This document shows, one piece after another, positions 1-8,653 of a stretch of DNA of 64,000 bases. The stretch is from assembly GCF_000238275.3 (NCBI RefSeq), contig NZ_AHCF03000003.1, forward strand, positions 1,364,001-1,428,000, in the 5' to 3' direction. The first letter of the stretch is position 1; the number at the start of each line of letters is the position of its first letter. The translations under genes and the position numbers were made by a program. Source of the DNA: Pseudoalteromonas undina (GTDB taxonomy: Bacteria > Pseudomonadota > Gammaproteobacteria > Enterobacterales > Alteromonadaceae). The notes beneath the pieces are model-generated. The model saw nothing but the letters and a program-made list of their open reading frames with translations, was not told where the DNA came from and did not search any database.

Positions 1-377
1 GTTTTACGTTTGGATTGTTCGTAAGTCATTACAATAATTCGACCATCTTTATGTTTTAACGGTCGAATTATGCTGTTTTCATTGTTTTCAATATGACTGA
101 GGGAATCCCAGTTTTCAGTTATGGTATTTACCAAATGTGCGTAAGGTAAAGGGTGAGGAATGGATATTTTACGATGGACATTATTAAATCTAGTTACGTT
201 AAATGACAAATCATCATATCCACCACTTCGTAGTTTTATTGCTACTAATTCATCAGCAATGTCCGCACTAAAAGCACCGGAATTGAATATTGATGGTAAT
301 TCTTCATTTCTGTTTTTTTGAAGTGGGAAGTAATTTGATTTAAGAAGTCCTTCTTTCACAAACTTTGAGTCTATCAT
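1..377 (-). CDS. N-terminal fragment of a reverse-transcriptase-like (defence-type) protein, truncated by window edge
   Basis: This is an open minus-strand frame that runs off the left edge of the window; about 125 residues are visible. I prefer the ATG at 377 because AGAGGG lies 5-6 nt upstream of it. An in-frame ATG at 398 has no ribosome binding site. The visible part reads as a globular N-terminus: KSNYFPLQKNRNEELPSIF near residues 13-31, then TRFNNV and SIPHPLPYAHLV, and later IIRPLKHKDGRI. From memory this order (YFP...LPxxF, TRFNN, IPHPLPYA, KxKxHxDGR) matches the region before the polymerase palm in bacterial 'unknown group'/DRT antiviral reverse transcriptases. The catalytic YxDD box is outside the window, so the assignment is inference. 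The gene lies just after the terminator of the ivd operon, a plausible site for an accessory insertion. Confidence 0.45.
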   Translation of the reverse strand, partial: MIDSKFVKEGLLKSNYFPLQKNRNEELPSIFNSGAFSADIADELVAIKLRSGGYDDLSFNVTRFNNVHRKISIPHPLPYAHLVNTITENWDSLSHIENNENSIIRPLKHKDGRIIVMTYEQSKRK

Positions 378-398
378 CCGATCCCTCTGTAGCGACAT

Positions 399-674
399 AA
401 CAGCTTATTGAACACCACTTTGGGGAGTTATAGCACCCCAAAACGGCGTATATTACATTGCTCAATAATTCCACTAAATAACTTCAATGTAAACAAGTTA
501 TTACGCAAGTTATAAAATTATCGTTGTTAAAATACACCAAAACGACTTTTAATAATGTTCTTGGGCAAAACACCGCACACTGTCTAAATATACAGTATTC
601 TTTTTTAAGTTGAATATCGTTTATGAAATCTCTGTTTCTAACCATGGTTAAATTATAATGGTGCGATTTAAAAC
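399..674 (-). other. Non-coding region upstream of the RT-like gene, with two stem-loops
   Basis: About 275 bp lie between the ivdG terminator and the RT-like gene. I see no convincing gene; the only ORF of note (484-684) has no ribosome binding site and an unremarkable composition. Two clean inverted repeats stand out: TTACATTG (453-460) with CAATGTAA (485-492), and TTTGGGG (419-425) with CCCCAAA (436-442). Read on the minus strand both would fold directly upstream of the RT-like start. Some antiviral RT systems carry a structured non-coding RNA in this place; whether that holds here is inference. Confidence 0.35.
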
Positions 675-704
675 AAAAAAGCACAGCTCAAAGAGCTGTG
701 CTTT
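675..704 (-). terminator. Rho-independent terminator of the ivd operon
   Basis: AAAGCACAGCTC and GAGCTGTGCTTT form a 12-bp stem with a 3-nt loop. On the minus strand it is followed by a run of six T. It lies 26 bp beyond the ivdG stop codon, so it should end the whole ivd transcript. Confidence 0.85.
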
Positions 705-729
705 CAATAATTAAATTAGAGCTGACAAG

Positions 730-1500
730 TTATAAACGTATGCCGCCGTCTATCTCTACTACACGGCCAGTGAAAAAGTCGTTTTCGATAATATACTGAG
801 CAGTATGGGCTATTTCAGCGGTTTCACCTAAGCGCCCTACGGGTGTTACTGCTAGCATGCGCTGTTTAGCTTCTGGCTTCATTACATCGGTCATCGCGGT
901 GCTAATAACACCTGGGGCAATAGCGCCAACGCGAATACCAAAACGGCCAAGCTCTTTTGCCCATGTAGTGGTTAGTGCCACAACACCTGCTTTTGAGGCA
1001 GCATAGTTAGTTTGGCCAATATTACCCGCACGCGCTACGCTTGACATATTTACAATTACGCCGCCTTTGCCTGATTCAATCATGTGGCTAGCCGCTTCGC
1101 GCCCTGCTAAAAATACACCTGTTAAGTTAACGTCAATTACTGATTGAAATTGATCAAGCGACATTTTTTTTACCACTTTGCCGTCTTTGGCTTTTATAAA
1201 CATACCATCGCGTAAAATGCCGGCGTTATTAATTAATACCCCAATGTGACCAAAGTCACTGTTAATGGTATTAAATACGTCTTCAACTTCGCTCTCAACG
1301 GTTACATTAGCGCTGTAGCCTTTAATAGTGCCTGTTACGCCTGCTAATGCAGATAGTTGCTCGGTTGCTTCATTTAATTGGGCTTGCGCCATATCAATTA
1401 AGGCAATATTAGCGCCCATTAAGGCAAACTTTTGCGCCATTGCAAAACCTAAGCCTTGTGCGCCACCGGTAATAACTACGGTATTATTATTTATTTCCAC
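730..1500 (-). CDS. ivdG: Short-chain dehydrogenase of Ile/Val catabolism (3-hydroxyacyl-CoA dehydrogenase)
   Basis: This 256-residue classical SDR probably oxidises 2-methyl-3-hydroxybutyryl-CoA with NAD+ in isoleucine breakdown. The Rossmann glycine motif TGGAQGLG is at residues 11-18, NNAG at 91-94, the catalytic Ser at about 153-154, and YAASK at 166-170 (Tyr166, Lys170). The start is GTG, with AGGA about 7 nt upstream. It is the last gene of the minus-strand ivd operon, 9 bp after mmsB and ahead of a strong terminator. By sequence alone it could pass for a FabG-like ketoreductase. The specific role rests on the gene order, which as I recall matches the Shewanella ivd cluster. Confidence 0.82.
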   Translation of the reverse strand: MEINNNTVVITGGAQGLGFAMAQKFALMGANIALIDMAQAQLNEATEQLSALAGVTGTIKGYSANVTVESEVEDVFNTINSDFGHIGVLINNAGILRDGMFIKAKDGKVVKKMSLDQFQSVIDVNLTGVFLAGREAASHMIESGKGGVIVNMSSVARAGNIGQTNYAASKAGVVALTTTWAKELGRFGIRVGAIAPGVISTAMTDVMKPEAKQRMLAVTPVGRLGETAEIAHTAQYIIENDFFTGRVVEIDGGIRL

Positions 1501-1509
1501 AATACTTTC

Positions 1510-2409
1510 CTACTTCGAAAACAATTTAAAAATGGCACTAAAATCATCACTGCCTGCACCTTGGTGCTGCATCATAGTGTATAAATTTTTAGCCATTGAG
1601 CCCATTGGCGTTAGTGAATTACTCTGCTGCGCCGCCTCCATAGCAAGGCCTAAGTCTTTAGCCATTAAATCAACCATAAAGCCGGGTTTATAGTCGTTAC
1701 TAGCTGGTGCGGTTTCCATAACACCTGGGCAGGGGTTATAAAGTTCTAACGTCCAGTTACGACCCGAACTTACGCTCATTATGTCACTGAGTACTTTTGC
1801 ATCGAGACCGTTATTAATGCCCATTTGAATAGCTTCACTGGTACCCGCCATTAAAATACTCAACAGCATATTGTTACATATTTTAGCAACTTGCCCTGCA
1901 CCAATATCACCAGCATGGAATATGTTTTTACCCATATCGACTAATACAGTATTGGCTTTATCGAATGCAGTTTGCTCACCACCCACAATAAACGTAAGCG
2001 TACCCGCTGTTGCCCCTGCTACACCACCCGATACAGGTGCATCAACAAACGCAATACCTTGCTCGCTTAGGGCATGACCTACATCACGAGCCGATTGTGC
2101 ATCTATTGTTGAACAATCAATCACTAAGGTACTTTTACTTAGTACTTTAATTAAACCCGATTGCTCGTCTGTGCCTAAATAAAGTGATTTAACATGTTTA
2201 CTTGCCGGTAGCATGCTAATTAGCACATCAGCCTCGTGCGCACAGTCACTTGCGCTTTGCGCCGAACTAGCCCCATGATTCACAAGCTCTTTAACGGCCT
2301 CTGCACTTAAGTCAAAAACGCGCACACTGTGACCTGCTTTAACTAAGTTTGCTGCCATTGGGCCGCCCATATTTCCTAAACCAATAAATCCTATATTAAG
2401 TTTACTCAT
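1510..2409 (-). CDS. mmsB: 3-hydroxyisobutyrate dehydrogenase
   Basis: This 299-residue enzyme oxidises 3-hydroxyisobutyrate to methylmalonate semialdehyde with NAD+ in valine degradation. The N-terminal nucleotide-binding motif GFIGLGNMGGPMA spans residues 7-19. The substrate-binding DAPVSGG is at 123-129, and the catalytic lysine (Lys176) sits in GQVAKICNN. Length and motif order fit the beta-hydroxyacid dehydrogenase family. The start ATG lies 4 nt after the ivdE stop and uses the AAGGG inside the end of ivdE. Its product is the substrate of MmsA, encoded upstream in the same operon. Confidence 0.92.
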   Translation of the reverse strand: MSKLNIGFIGLGNMGGPMAANLVKAGHSVRVFDLSAEAVKELVNHGASSAQSASDCAHEADVLISMLPASKHVKSLYLGTDEQSGLIKVLSKSTLVIDCSTIDAQSARDVGHALSEQGIAFVDAPVSGGVAGATAGTLTFIVGGEQTAFDKANTVLVDMGKNIFHAGDIGAGQVAKICNNMLLSILMAGTSEAIQMGINNGLDAKVLSDIMSVSSGRNWTLELYNPCPGVMETAPASNDYKPGFMVDLMAKDLGLAMEAAQQSNSLTPMGSMAKNLYTMMQHQGAGSDDFSAIFKLFSK

Positions 2410-2413
2410 CGCT

Positions 2414-3571
2414 TTACCCTTGTAAATTTAGTTGTGAAAAGTACGGCTCTAGCGGATGTTGCTCGCCAAAGCGATTTGCAAAAAAGCTCTCTACTACTTC
2501 GCTTGGCACATTAGCTAAGGTTTTAAACTGCCACTGTGGCGTACCGTCTTTATCGATTAGTAAGGCACGTACACCCTCTTGAAACTCGCCCACTTCGCCA
2601 GCACGAACCGACATGCCCAATTCCATTTTAAAACAGTCAGCTAAGTTTTTGCCTTTGCTATGTTTAAGCTGCTCACTCACTAAAGCACAACTTAATGGGC
2701 AACCATGCGTCAACGATTTTTGTGCACGTTGTAGCCATTTGTCATCTGTGGTTAGGTTTAAAATGTAATCTACCTGCTGCTGTAACGTGTCAAACTCGCC
2801 TAACTTTTGAATTAGCGATAAGTTGGCTTTTAAATTGCCTTTAGGCATACGGCTAGAGTTGTTATCTAACTCAATAAGCAAGTTACTTAGCTTGTCGTGG
2901 TTTAAACTTGCTGTTTTACCCCATTTAGTATTGAGTAACGCTTCAACAAGCTCTGGGTATTTATCGGCATTTATAAAGTGGTCGGCAAGCGATACAAGCT
3001 TAGCGTCTTCACAATTTATAGATGCCGAGGTCAGCCCTAAAAACAAACCAACATGGGCGGGCATTTTATGTAAAAAATAACTGCCGCCTACATCAGGGTA
3101 AAGCCCAATGGTTTGCTCTGGCATGGCAATGCGTGATGTTTCGGTAACCACACGATGGCTCGCACCGGCCATTAAACCTAAACCGCCGCCCATTACAATA
3201 CCGTTACCCCAGACTAAAATGGGTTTGTTGTAGCAATGAATAAGGTAATCCAGCTGATACTCTTGAGTAAAAAACTCTTCAACCAGTAAGCTCGGTTTAC
3301 CTTCACTCATTGCTGTGTGCAAGCTCACTACATCGCCACCGGCACAAAATGCTTTTTCACCTGCGCCTTTAAGAACCACTAATGCAATGTTATCGTCTTT
3401 GTCCCATTGCTGTAGTTGTGGCTCGAGCAAGCTGATCATCTCAAAATTTAACGCGTTTAATGACTTAGGCGCGTTAAGCGTAGCAAAACCAATGAGTCGG
3501 CCATTGTCTGTGGTTGCCGTTTCAAATACCACGGCAGCATCAGCTGAATTTAAACGGGTTAATTCACTCAT
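2414..3571 (-). CDS. ivdE: 3-hydroxyisobutyryl-CoA hydrolase
   Basis: This crotonase-fold hydrolase of 385 residues frees 3-hydroxyisobutyrate from CoA in valine degradation. The oxyanion-hole segment AFCAGGDVV and the second motif GIVMGGGLGLMAG are present, followed by PEQTIGLYPDVGG with the acidic residues typical of this hydrolase subfamily. The long C-terminal extension separates it from ordinary enoyl-CoA hydratases. The open frame extends to 3586, but the likely start is the ATG at 3571. That ATG overlaps the ivdD stop as TAATG, a form suited to translational coupling. Without context it could be called an enoyl-CoA hydratase/isomerase. Confidence 0.88.
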   Translation of the reverse strand: MSELTRLNSADAAVVFETATTDNGRLIGFATLNAPKSLNALNFEMISLLEPQLQQWDKDDNIALVVLKGAGEKAFCAGGDVVSLHTAMSEGKPSLLVEEFFTQEYQLDYLIHCYNKPILVWGNGIVMGGGLGLMAGASHRVVTETSRIAMPEQTIGLYPDVGGSYFLHKMPAHVGLFLGLTSASINCEDAKLVSLADHFINADKYPELVEALLNTKWGKTASLNHDKLSNLLIELDNNSSRMPKGNLKANLSLIQKLGEFDTLQQQVDYILNLTTDDKWLQRAQKSLTHGCPLSCALVSEQLKHSKGKNLADCFKMELGMSVRAGEVGEFQEGVRALLIDKDGTPQWQFKTLANVPSEVVESFFANRFGEQHPLEPYFSQLNLQG

Positions 3572-4350
3572 TAGCCATTCACCCAATTAGCTTTGCGTTT
3601 TTCTAAAAAGGCGTTCACGCCCTCTTGCTGATCTTCGGTATCAAATAAACCAACAAACAGTTCACGTTCCAGTGGCAATGCATTCGCCATAGGTTGATGA
3701 CGCCCTTTTTGAATCAGCGTTTTACATGCAGCAACCGACGATGGACTTTGCTCTGCCACTTGGTTTGCTAGTTTTTGTGCTGCAGCAAAGCTTTCACCTT
3801 GTGCAACTACTTCTTCCACTAAGCCAATTTGCAGCGCTTTATCGGCTTTTAAGCGTTCACCGCATAAAATCATACGTTTTGCCCAGCCTTCACCCACTAG
3901 CCATGCTAAGTTTTGCGTTCCACCAGCACAGGGTAATAAACCCACTTTTGCTTCAGGCAATGCCATTTGTGCTTGCTCTTCGGCAATACGAATATCACAA
4001 GCAAGCGCTACTTCAAGCCCGCCCCCCATTGCATAGCCATTAATGGCTGCAACCGACACACCTCTAAAATTAGTTAGCGCTTCAAACGCTTCACCAAATA
4101 CACATGACATATCTGCGGCGACACCTTTGTCGCCACTGGCAAATACATTTAGGTCGGCACCGGCGCTAAAAAACTTCTCGCCTTCACCAGTCAGTACTAA
4201 TGCATAAATATTTTGATTGGTGTTGAGCTGATTAACTGTGTCTTTAAGCGCCACTAAGGTGTCTTTCGTCCAGGTATTCGCTGGCGGATTCGACATAGTT
4301 AAAATAGCAACATGACCTTCAATAGTTAATTCAATGCTAGGATTTGACAT
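3571..4350 (-). CDS. ivdD: Enoyl-CoA hydratase of Ile/Val catabolism
   Basis: A 259-residue crotonase that hydrates methacrylyl-CoA or tiglyl-CoA. Both catalytic glutamates of the family are present: Glu113 in GGGLEVALACD and Glu133 in LPEAKVG. The oxyanion segment FFSAGADL is near 60-67. The start ATG at 4350 has AAGGAG upstream. The gene sits between the acyl-CoA dehydrogenase and the hydrolase, which is the pathway order. Its stop overlaps the ivdE start by one base. Confidence 0.88.
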   Translation of the reverse strand: MSNPSIELTIEGHVAILTMSNPPANTWTKDTLVALKDTVNQLNTNQNIYALVLTGEGEKFFSAGADLNVFASGDKGVAADMSCVFGEAFEALTNFRGVSVAAINGYAMGGGLEVALACDIRIAEEQAQMALPEAKVGLLPCAGGTQNLAWLVGEGWAKRMILCGERLKADKALQIGLVEEVVAQGESFAAAQKLANQVAEQSPSSVAACKTLIQKGRHQPMANALPLERELFVGLFDTEDQQEGVNAFLEKRKANWVNG

Positions 4351-4360
4351 ACTAATCTCC

Positions 4361-5518
4361 TTATAAAACTTCGCTGGCTGATTCGGCTAGGATACGACGT
4401 GCAATAATCACGCGCATAATTTCGTTAGTGCCTTCTAGAATTTGATGAACACGTACATCGCGTACGTGGCGTTCAAGTGGGTATTCTTTTATGTAACCAT
4501 AGCCACCATGAATTTGCAGCGCATCGTTACACACAGTAAAACCAACATCGGTTGCAAAGCGTTTAGCCATAGCACAATAAGTGGTTTTTTCGCTGTCGTT
4601 AGTATCAAGTTTAAACGCAGCGAGTCGAACCATTTGGCGAGCTGCTACAAGCTCGGTATTCATATCGGCAATTTTAAATTGTAGCGCTTGAAATGCTGCC
4701 AATGGCTTACCAAATTGGGTACGCTCTTTTAAATACTCACGTGCGGTATTAAGTGCCGCTTGTGCAGTACCGATAGAACAAGTTGCAATATTAATACGGC
4801 CGCCATCTAAGCCTTGCATGGCAAACTTAAAGCCTTCGCCTTCTTGTCCTAACAAGTTTGCTGCTGGAATTCGTACATCTTCAAAACTGATTAAGCGTGT
4901 TGGCTGGGCATTCCAACCCATTTTTTCTTCTGCTTTGCCGTACTCAATACCTTTGGCATCTGCTGGTACAACAAACGCTGAAATGCCACTTGGGCCATCT
5001 GCCCCTGTACGTGCCATTACCACTAAAATTTCTGTTTCACCGGCGCCTGAAATAAACATTTTTGAGCCGTTAATAACATACTCATCGCCATCACGAACTG
5101 CTTTAGTTTTTAATGACGCAGCATCAGAGCCAGAGCCTGGCTCAGTTAAACAGTACGATGCCAGTAATTCGCCCATTACCAATTGCTCAACGTATTTGTC
5201 TTTTACTGCATCGGTGCCAAAGCTTGCGATCATCCAGGTTGCCATATTATGAATGGTCAGCATAGCTGTAGTTGCTGTACAACCCAGTGCAAGTTGCTCA
5301 AAAATAATGCTTGAATCTAAACGAGATAAACCTAAGCCACCGGCTTCTTCTGGTGTGTATAAGCCACAAAAACCAAGCTCACCAGCGGCTTTAATTGTGT
5401 CTTTTGGGAAAATATGTTCGCGATCCCACTTAGCTGCATGTGGTGCTAGTTCAGATTCTGCGAATTGGCGCGCCGTTTGCGCAAAAGCTTGTTGATCTTC
5501 AGATAAGTTAAAGTCCAT
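4361..5518 (-). CDS. ivdC: Acyl-CoA dehydrogenase (isobutyryl/2-methylbutyryl-CoA type)
   Basis: This FAD enzyme of 385 residues makes the alpha,beta-unsaturated acyl-CoA of the valine and isoleucine branches. The FAD/substrate motif YCLTEPGSGSD is at residues 122-132. The catalytic base is Glu362 in LEGTNEIMR, the usual position for short-chain and isobutyryl-CoA dehydrogenases; LiuA in the other operon has Gly there. The frame is open to 5593, but the ATG at 5518 begins the normal family N-terminus (MDFNLSEDQQ) and has AAGAGG upstream. Exact chain specificity cannot be read from the sequence. Confidence 0.87.
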   Translation of the reverse strand: MDFNLSEDQQAFAQTARQFAESELAPHAAKWDREHIFPKDTIKAAGELGFCGLYTPEEAGGLGLSRLDSSIIFEQLALGCTATTAMLTIHNMATWMIASFGTDAVKDKYVEQLVMGELLASYCLTEPGSGSDAASLKTKAVRDGDEYVINGSKMFISGAGETEILVVMARTGADGPSGISAFVVPADAKGIEYGKAEEKMGWNAQPTRLISFEDVRIPAANLLGQEGEGFKFAMQGLDGGRINIATCSIGTAQAALNTAREYLKERTQFGKPLAAFQALQFKIADMNTELVAARQMVRLAAFKLDTNDSEKTTYCAMAKRFATDVGFTVCNDALQIHGGYGYIKEYPLERHVRDVRVHQILEGTNEIMRVIIARRILAESASEVL

Positions 5519-5578
5519 GGTAGACCTCTTGTTGTGTTTTGTTTGTTGTCGGTGCATCCCATAACGGGAATTATTAGT

Positions 5579-5616
5579 GAGGAGCGACAACATTAAGTGT
5601 TGTGCCCCTCTTTTTT
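5579..5616. other. Intergenic stem-loop between mmsA and ivdC
   Basis: GAGG-GC-ACAAC (5579-5591) pairs with GTTGT-GC-CCTC (5599-5610) with one-base bulges. The T-run (5611-5616) follows on the plus strand, where no gene ends nearby. On the minus strand, where the ivd operon runs, the hairpin lies 61 bp after the ivdC start and is not followed by T residues. It may be a processing or stabilising hairpin, or a plus-strand terminator against antisense transcription. Confidence 0.45.
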
Positions 5617-5637
5617 ATTGATTATGCGGTTAAGATA

Positions 5638-7128
5638 CTACTTAAGATTAATACTCATATTTGGGCCTGAAGCGATATCATCTTCAAACCAACGTGAGGT
5701 AATGGTTTTAGTTTCTGTGTAAAAACGAATACCTTGTTTACCATACGTGTGAGTATCTCCGTAGAATGAGCCTTTCCAACCCGTGAACGAGAAAAATGGT
5801 AAAGGCACAGGAATTGGCACATTAATACCCACTTGGCCTACTTCAATTTCGTGTTGGAATTTACGTGCAACCGCACCACTTGAGGTGAATAATGAAGTAC
5901 CGTTGCCGTAAGGGCTTTCGTTAATAAGTGCAATGGCTTCTTCAAGGGTATCAACAAACATACACGCCAATACTGGGCCAAAAATCTCTTCTTTGTACAA
6001 GTTCATATCTTTGGTTACATCAGTAAATAACGTAGGACCTACCCAGTTACCTTGCTCGTAACCTTCAACGCTAAAATCAGAGCCATCAATTAAACAGGTA
6101 GCGCCTTGTGCTTTACCATCAGCAATCAGTGATAAAATACGTGCTTTTGCAGCAGGTGATGTTTGTGGGCCATAAGCCGCGTCTGCATCATCCCAAACAC
6201 CTGGGCGTACACCTTCAAAGCCTGCTTTAATTTCATCAACCCAGTCTTTTGCTTGACCAACAAATACCGCCACAGAGATACCCATACAGCGCTGACCTGC
6301 CGCACCTACAGAGGCACCTACAAGGTTATTAACAACATGCGATTTACTCGCATCAGGCATAATTACCATGTGGTTTTTAGCGCCAACACACGCTTGAACA
6401 CGTTTTAAGTTTTGTGTGCCTTTAGAGTAAATATAGGCACCTACACCACATGAACCCACAAATGAAATAGCACGAACAGCTTTGTCTTCTAATAAGCGGT
6501 CTACTTGTGGTTTTGTACCGTGTACTACTTGTAATACGCCTTTAGGTGCACCCGCTTCAATAAATAGCTCAGCTAAGCGCATAGGAGTAAGTGGATCTTG
6601 CTCAGACGGTTTTAAAATAAAGGTGTTACCACACACAATTGCCAGTGGGAACATCCACAATGGGATCATTGCCGGAAAGTTAAATGGCGTAATACCTGCA
6701 CACACACCCAGTGGTTGCATGTAAGAATACGTATCGATTTTGCGCGCTACGTTTTCCATGGTTTCACCCATCATTAACGACGGCGCATTAGCAGCTTGTT
6801 CAACTACCTCTATACCACGCCACACATCACCTTTTGCATCTTCAAAGGTTTTGCCTAGCTCATGACAAATAATAGTGGCTAGTTCATCATGGTTTTCTTT
6901 TAATAGCGCCGCGTATTTCATCATAATGCGCGCACGCTCAGTAATAGGCACATCTTTCCATGTTTTAAATGTTTCGCTTGCTGATGCAATCGCCGCATCC
7001 ATCTCTGCGTCTGTAGCGCATGGCACTTGCGCGAGCACTTCTTGATTAGCTGGGTTTACAACATCAATTAATTCATTTGACGTTGACTGAACGAACTCGC
7101 CGTTAATTAGTAAAGGTACTTGGTGCAT
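5638..7128 (-). CDS. mmsA: Methylmalonate-semialdehyde dehydrogenase (CoA-acylating)
   Basis: A 496-residue aldehyde dehydrogenase that converts methylmalonate semialdehyde to propionyl-CoA with CoA and NAD+. The catalytic cysteine is Cys281 in [10 protein letters not shown]. The general-base glutamate of ordinary aldehyde dehydrogenases is replaced by Asn in GAKNH (249-253), as expected of the CoA-dependent subfamily. The NAD-binding segment [10 protein letters not shown] is near 147-156. The ATG at 7128 has AGGA 6 nt upstream. It has gaps of about 70 and 120 bp to its operon neighbours, each holding a hairpin. Confidence 0.93.
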   Translation of the reverse strand: MHQVPLLINGEFVQSTSNELIDVVNPANQEVLAQVPCATDAEMDAAIASASETFKTWKDVPITERARIMMKYAALLKENHDELATIICHELGKTFEDAKGDVWRGIEVVEQAANAPSLMMGETMENVARKIDTYSYMQPLGVCAGITPFNFPAMIPLWMFPLAIVCGNTFILKPSEQDPLTPMRLAELFIEAGAPKGVLQVVHGTKPQVDRLLEDKAVRAISFVGSCGVGAYIYSKGTQNLKRVQACVGAKNHMVIMPDASKSHVVNNLVGASVGAAGQRCMGISVAVFVGQAKDWVDEIKAGFEGVRPGVWDDADAAYGPQTSPAAKARILSLIADGKAQGATCLIDGSDFSVEGYEQGNWVGPTLFTDVTKDMNLYKEEIFGPVLACMFVDTLEEAIALINESPYGNGTSLFTSSGAVARKFQHEIEVGQVGINVPIPVPLPFFSFTGWKGSFYGDTHTYGKQGIRFYTETKTITSRWFEDDIASGPNMSINLK

Positions 7129-7155
7129 AATAAATCCTATTGAGTCAATTTAATT

Positions 7156-7189
7156 GCCGCAGCGCTGTGATTGTTATAGTTGCTGCGGC
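7156..7189. other. Intergenic stem-loop between ivdA and mmsA
   Basis: GCCGCAGC (7156-7163) and GCTGCGGC (7182-7189) form a perfect 8-bp GC-rich stem with an 18-nt loop. There is no clean T-run on the minus strand, so it is probably not a strong terminator of the operon. It could set relative mRNA stability of ivdA and mmsA. Confidence 0.45.
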
Positions 7190-7200
7190 TTTGTTATCAG

Positions 7201-8382
7201 TTAAAGTGCTTCGACTGCCATAGCAACGGCTTCACCGCCACCTATACACAAAGACGCAACGCCTTTTTTGAGGCCTCGGTTTTTAAGCGCATGAATAAGT
7301 GTTACTAAAATACGTGCGCCACTAGCACCAATTGGGTGGCCTAGTGCACACGCTCCACCATTCACGTTTACTTTGCTTTCATCAAGCTTTAATTCGTTAA
7401 TAGCCAGCATGGTGACCATGGCAAACGCTTCATTAATTTCCCATAAATCAACATCGGCGGTTGTCCAGCCAGCTTTTTCAAGAACGCTGTTCATTGCGCC
7501 CACTGGAGCTACGGTAAATTCACTTGGTTTTTGAGAGTGAGTACTGTGAGCAACAATTCTACAAAGTGGTGTTAAACCCTCAGCTTTTGCTTTTGATTCG
7601 CTCATTAGTATTAGCGCAGCACCACCATCTGAAATAGACGATGAATTAGCGGCAGTAATAGTGCCGTCTTTTTTAAATGCAGCTCTTAAGCTTGGAATTT
7701 TTTCAGGGCGTGCGTTGCCAGGTTGCTCATCAATTGAAACAGTGACATCGCCTTTACGCGTTTTAATAGTGTGCGGAGTAATTTCGTTATCAAACCACCC
7801 ATTGTCTATGGCTGCGTTTGCTTTACTTAATGAACCCAGTGCAAACGTATCCATTTGCTCACGACCAATACCATATTCATCGGCTGTGTCTTGAGCAAAG
7901 CATCCCATTGCTTTATTGTCGTAGGCATCTTCTAGGCCATCACTCATCATGTGATCTTTAATTTCGCCATGTCCCATACGCATACCGCCACGGGCTTTAG
8001 GAATAAAGTAAGGTGCATTGGTCATGCTTTCCATACCACCAGCGATTGCTGATTCAATAGAACCTGCTTTAATAAGGTCATTCGCTAACATCGCTGCTTT
8101 TAATCCAGAGCCGCATACTTTATTAATAGTGGTAGCGCCGGTGCTTAGTGCAAGCCCCGCTTTAAGCATTGCTTGACGCGCAGGTGCTTGGCCTAAACCG
8201 GCTGGCAATACGCAGCCCATAATTACTTCATCAATTGCATCATTGCTTAAACCCGTTTGAGCAAGTGCACCTGCAATGGCCGTAGCACCTAATTCGGTAG
8301 ACTGCGCATCACTTAGTGCGCCCATAAATCCACCCATTGGGGTGCGTTTTGCTGCTACAATTACAACGCTTTCGAAAGACAT
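7201..8382 (-). CDS. ivdA: Acetyl-CoA acyltransferase (thiolase)
   Basis: A 393-residue thiolase, first gene of the ivd operon. It probably cleaves 2-methylacetoacetyl-CoA to propionyl-CoA and acetyl-CoA, and may use acetoacetyl-CoA made by ScoAB. The nucleophilic cysteine is Cys90 in INKVCGSGLKA. The C-terminal catalytic residues are in GHPIGASGAR (His) and CIGGGEAVAM (Cys). The frame is open to 8400, but GGAG lies 6 nt before the ATG at 8382, and MSFESVVIVAAKRTP is the usual thiolase beginning. Confidence 0.9.
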   Translation of the reverse strand: MSFESVVIVAAKRTPMGGFMGALSDAQSTELGATAIAGALAQTGLSNDAIDEVIMGCVLPAGLGQAPARQAMLKAGLALSTGATTINKVCGSGLKAAMLANDLIKAGSIESAIAGGMESMTNAPYFIPKARGGMRMGHGEIKDHMMSDGLEDAYDNKAMGCFAQDTADEYGIGREQMDTFALGSLSKANAAIDNGWFDNEITPHTIKTRKGDVTVSIDEQPGNARPEKIPSLRAAFKKDGTITAANSSSISDGGAALILMSESKAKAEGLTPLCRIVAHSTHSQKPSEFTVAPVGAMNSVLEKAGWTTADVDLWEINEAFAMVTMLAINELKLDESKVNVNGGACALGHPIGASGARILVTLIHALKNRGLKKGVASLCIGGGEAVAMAVEAL

Positions 8383-8472
8383 AAAAGGCTCCATTTTCAA
8401 TTAACGCAAACATGTTTTATTATGTTTAGCTTAATGTTTAAACTAATCTGATAAATACGAGCATACATAAAA

Positions 8473-8494
8473 TTTACGTTTACGCCAACGTAAA
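8473..8494. promoter_or_regulatory. MerR-type palindrome in the ivdA promoter region (probable LiuR operator)
   Basis: The segment reads TTTACG-TTTACG-CCAA-CGTAAA, so either TTTACG arm can pair with CGTAAA. On the minus strand it overlaps candidate promoter hexamers for ivdA: TTGGCG, 17 bp, TATGCT; or TTTACG, 19 bp, TATGTA, the long spacer typical of MerR-activated promoters. The same TTTACG/CGTAAA arms occur in front of liuR. Assignment to LiuR is inference. Confidence 0.55.
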
Positions 8495-8653
8495 TCTAAA
8501 ATCAACTTTCTAATTAGTGTAAAAACTGTAAAGTTAGCTTGCTAAAAATTTATTACATACTGTCTAACTGGCTTATAACGTTTATAAACACTCAACTTCT
8601 GCTGCATTTCCGCTTTTATTTTATACGTCTAAAGTATAACAACCAGATCGCAC

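Noticed and set aside
484..684. 66-codon minus-strand ORF upstream of the RT-like gene
   Set aside because: No ribosome binding site, it runs into the ivd terminator, and its composition (many Cys, Phe, Asn) looks like translated AT-rich non-coding DNA.
1328..1693. Plus-strand ORFs inside the ivd genes and similar antisense ORFs elsewhere (for example 4818-5252, 31970-32434, 40977-41435)
   Set aside because: They lie opposite well-supported genes, lack ribosome binding sites and have no recognisable protein features.
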